Assembly: GCA_004555735.1 (NCBI GenBank)
Contig: SFHH01000136.1
Coordinates: forward strand, 1 to 5,569
Direction: 5' to 3'
Source: Acidaminococcus fermentans
Lineage (GTDB): Bacteria; Bacillota_C; Negativicutes; Acidaminococcales; Acidaminococcaceae
DNA: 5,569 nucleotides
Part shown: one piece after another, positions 5,511 to 5,569 of the stretch
Layout of the letters: every line of letters begins with the position of its first letter
Position numbering within the stretch: the stretch's first letter is position 1
Program-made: the position numbers and the translations under genes
Notes under the pieces: generated by a model
Databases searched by the model: none
Told to the model about the DNA's origin: nothing
The model's input: the letters and a program-made list of their open reading frames with translations, nothing else

Positions 5511-5569
5511 TATAGTTATGCAGCGATGAGTAGCAATCAGTACCAGCGGGTGTCCTCCTGAAAGAGGGA
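5511..5569 (+). promoter_or_regulatory. Possible 5' start of a T-box-like RNA leader, cut by the window edge
   Basis: From 5525 the plus strand reads GATGAG, then AGTA at 5539-5542, then a segment ending AAAGAGGGA at the last base. A GA-rich element, an AGTA S-turn element about 10 nt later, and a downstream AGAGRG-like element are the order found in stem I of T-box leaders, which sense uncharged tRNA. TATAGT at 5511-5516 is a possible -10 box but has no good -35, and it would put the start very close to the GA motif. The specifier loop, antiterminator with TGGNACCGCG, terminator and gene would all lie beyond the edge, so this is a partial pattern match. The alternative is an unrelated hairpin: TCCTC (5553-5557) can pair with GAGGG (5564-5568). 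Confidence 0.35.

Noticed and set aside
5234..5515. A 93-codon plus-strand frame running from inside prmA into the intergenic region
   Set aside because: Most of it is antisense to prmA, it has no ribosome binding site, and its serine-rich product has no family resemblance.

Overview
The window looks like chromosomal DNA of an anaerobic Gram-positive-lineage bacterium with fairly high GC and strong G/C preference at third codon positions. A sodium-pumping decarboxylase beta subunit, followed by a tiny OadG-like membrane protein, next to the prmA-rsmE-mtaB-hinT-rpsU-yqeY block suggests a Negativicutes member, perhaps near Acidaminococcaceae. The block order follows the pattern known from Firmicutes. 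The taxonomic call is inference from gene content and protein style, not from a search.

Layout. Bases 1-1221 (+ strand) are the 3' end of a Na+-translocating decarboxylase operon: a beta subunit whose N-terminus lies outside the window, then a 40-residue single-helix protein with its own strong ribosome binding site. A GC-rich hairpin (about 1222-1258) flanked by A and T runs separates this operon from the convergent block and can terminate both strands. Bases 1264-5394 (- strand) hold six tightly packed genes, read from right to left: prmA, rsmE (GTG start, 1 nt after the prmA stop), mtaB, hinT, rpsU (58 residues) and yqeY. Promoter-like sites lie before prmA (extended -10), before hinT (the same extended -10 nonamer, inside the 3' end of mtaB) and before rpsU (near-consensus -35/-10). 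The block may therefore be one long operon with nested promoters that uncouple hinT and rpsU-yqeY from the upstream genes.

Functionally the minus-strand block is a translation-maintenance cluster. PrmA methylates ribosomal protein L11, RsmE methylates 16S rRNA U1498, MtaB makes ms2t6A37 in tRNA, RpsU is a 30S protein, HinT is a nucleotide phosphoramidase, and YqeY is a GatB-related protein of unclear role. The plus-strand pair is energy metabolism: decarboxylation of a carboxybiotin coupled to Na+ export.

Bases 5395-5569 carry the prmA promoter region and, at the right edge, a plus-strand sequence resembling the start of a T-box leader for a divergent gene outside the window. No mobile element, CRISPR array, tRNA or rRNA was seen, and no clearly new system. 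The points most worth a second look are the edge RNA, the 40-residue protein, and the nested promoters.
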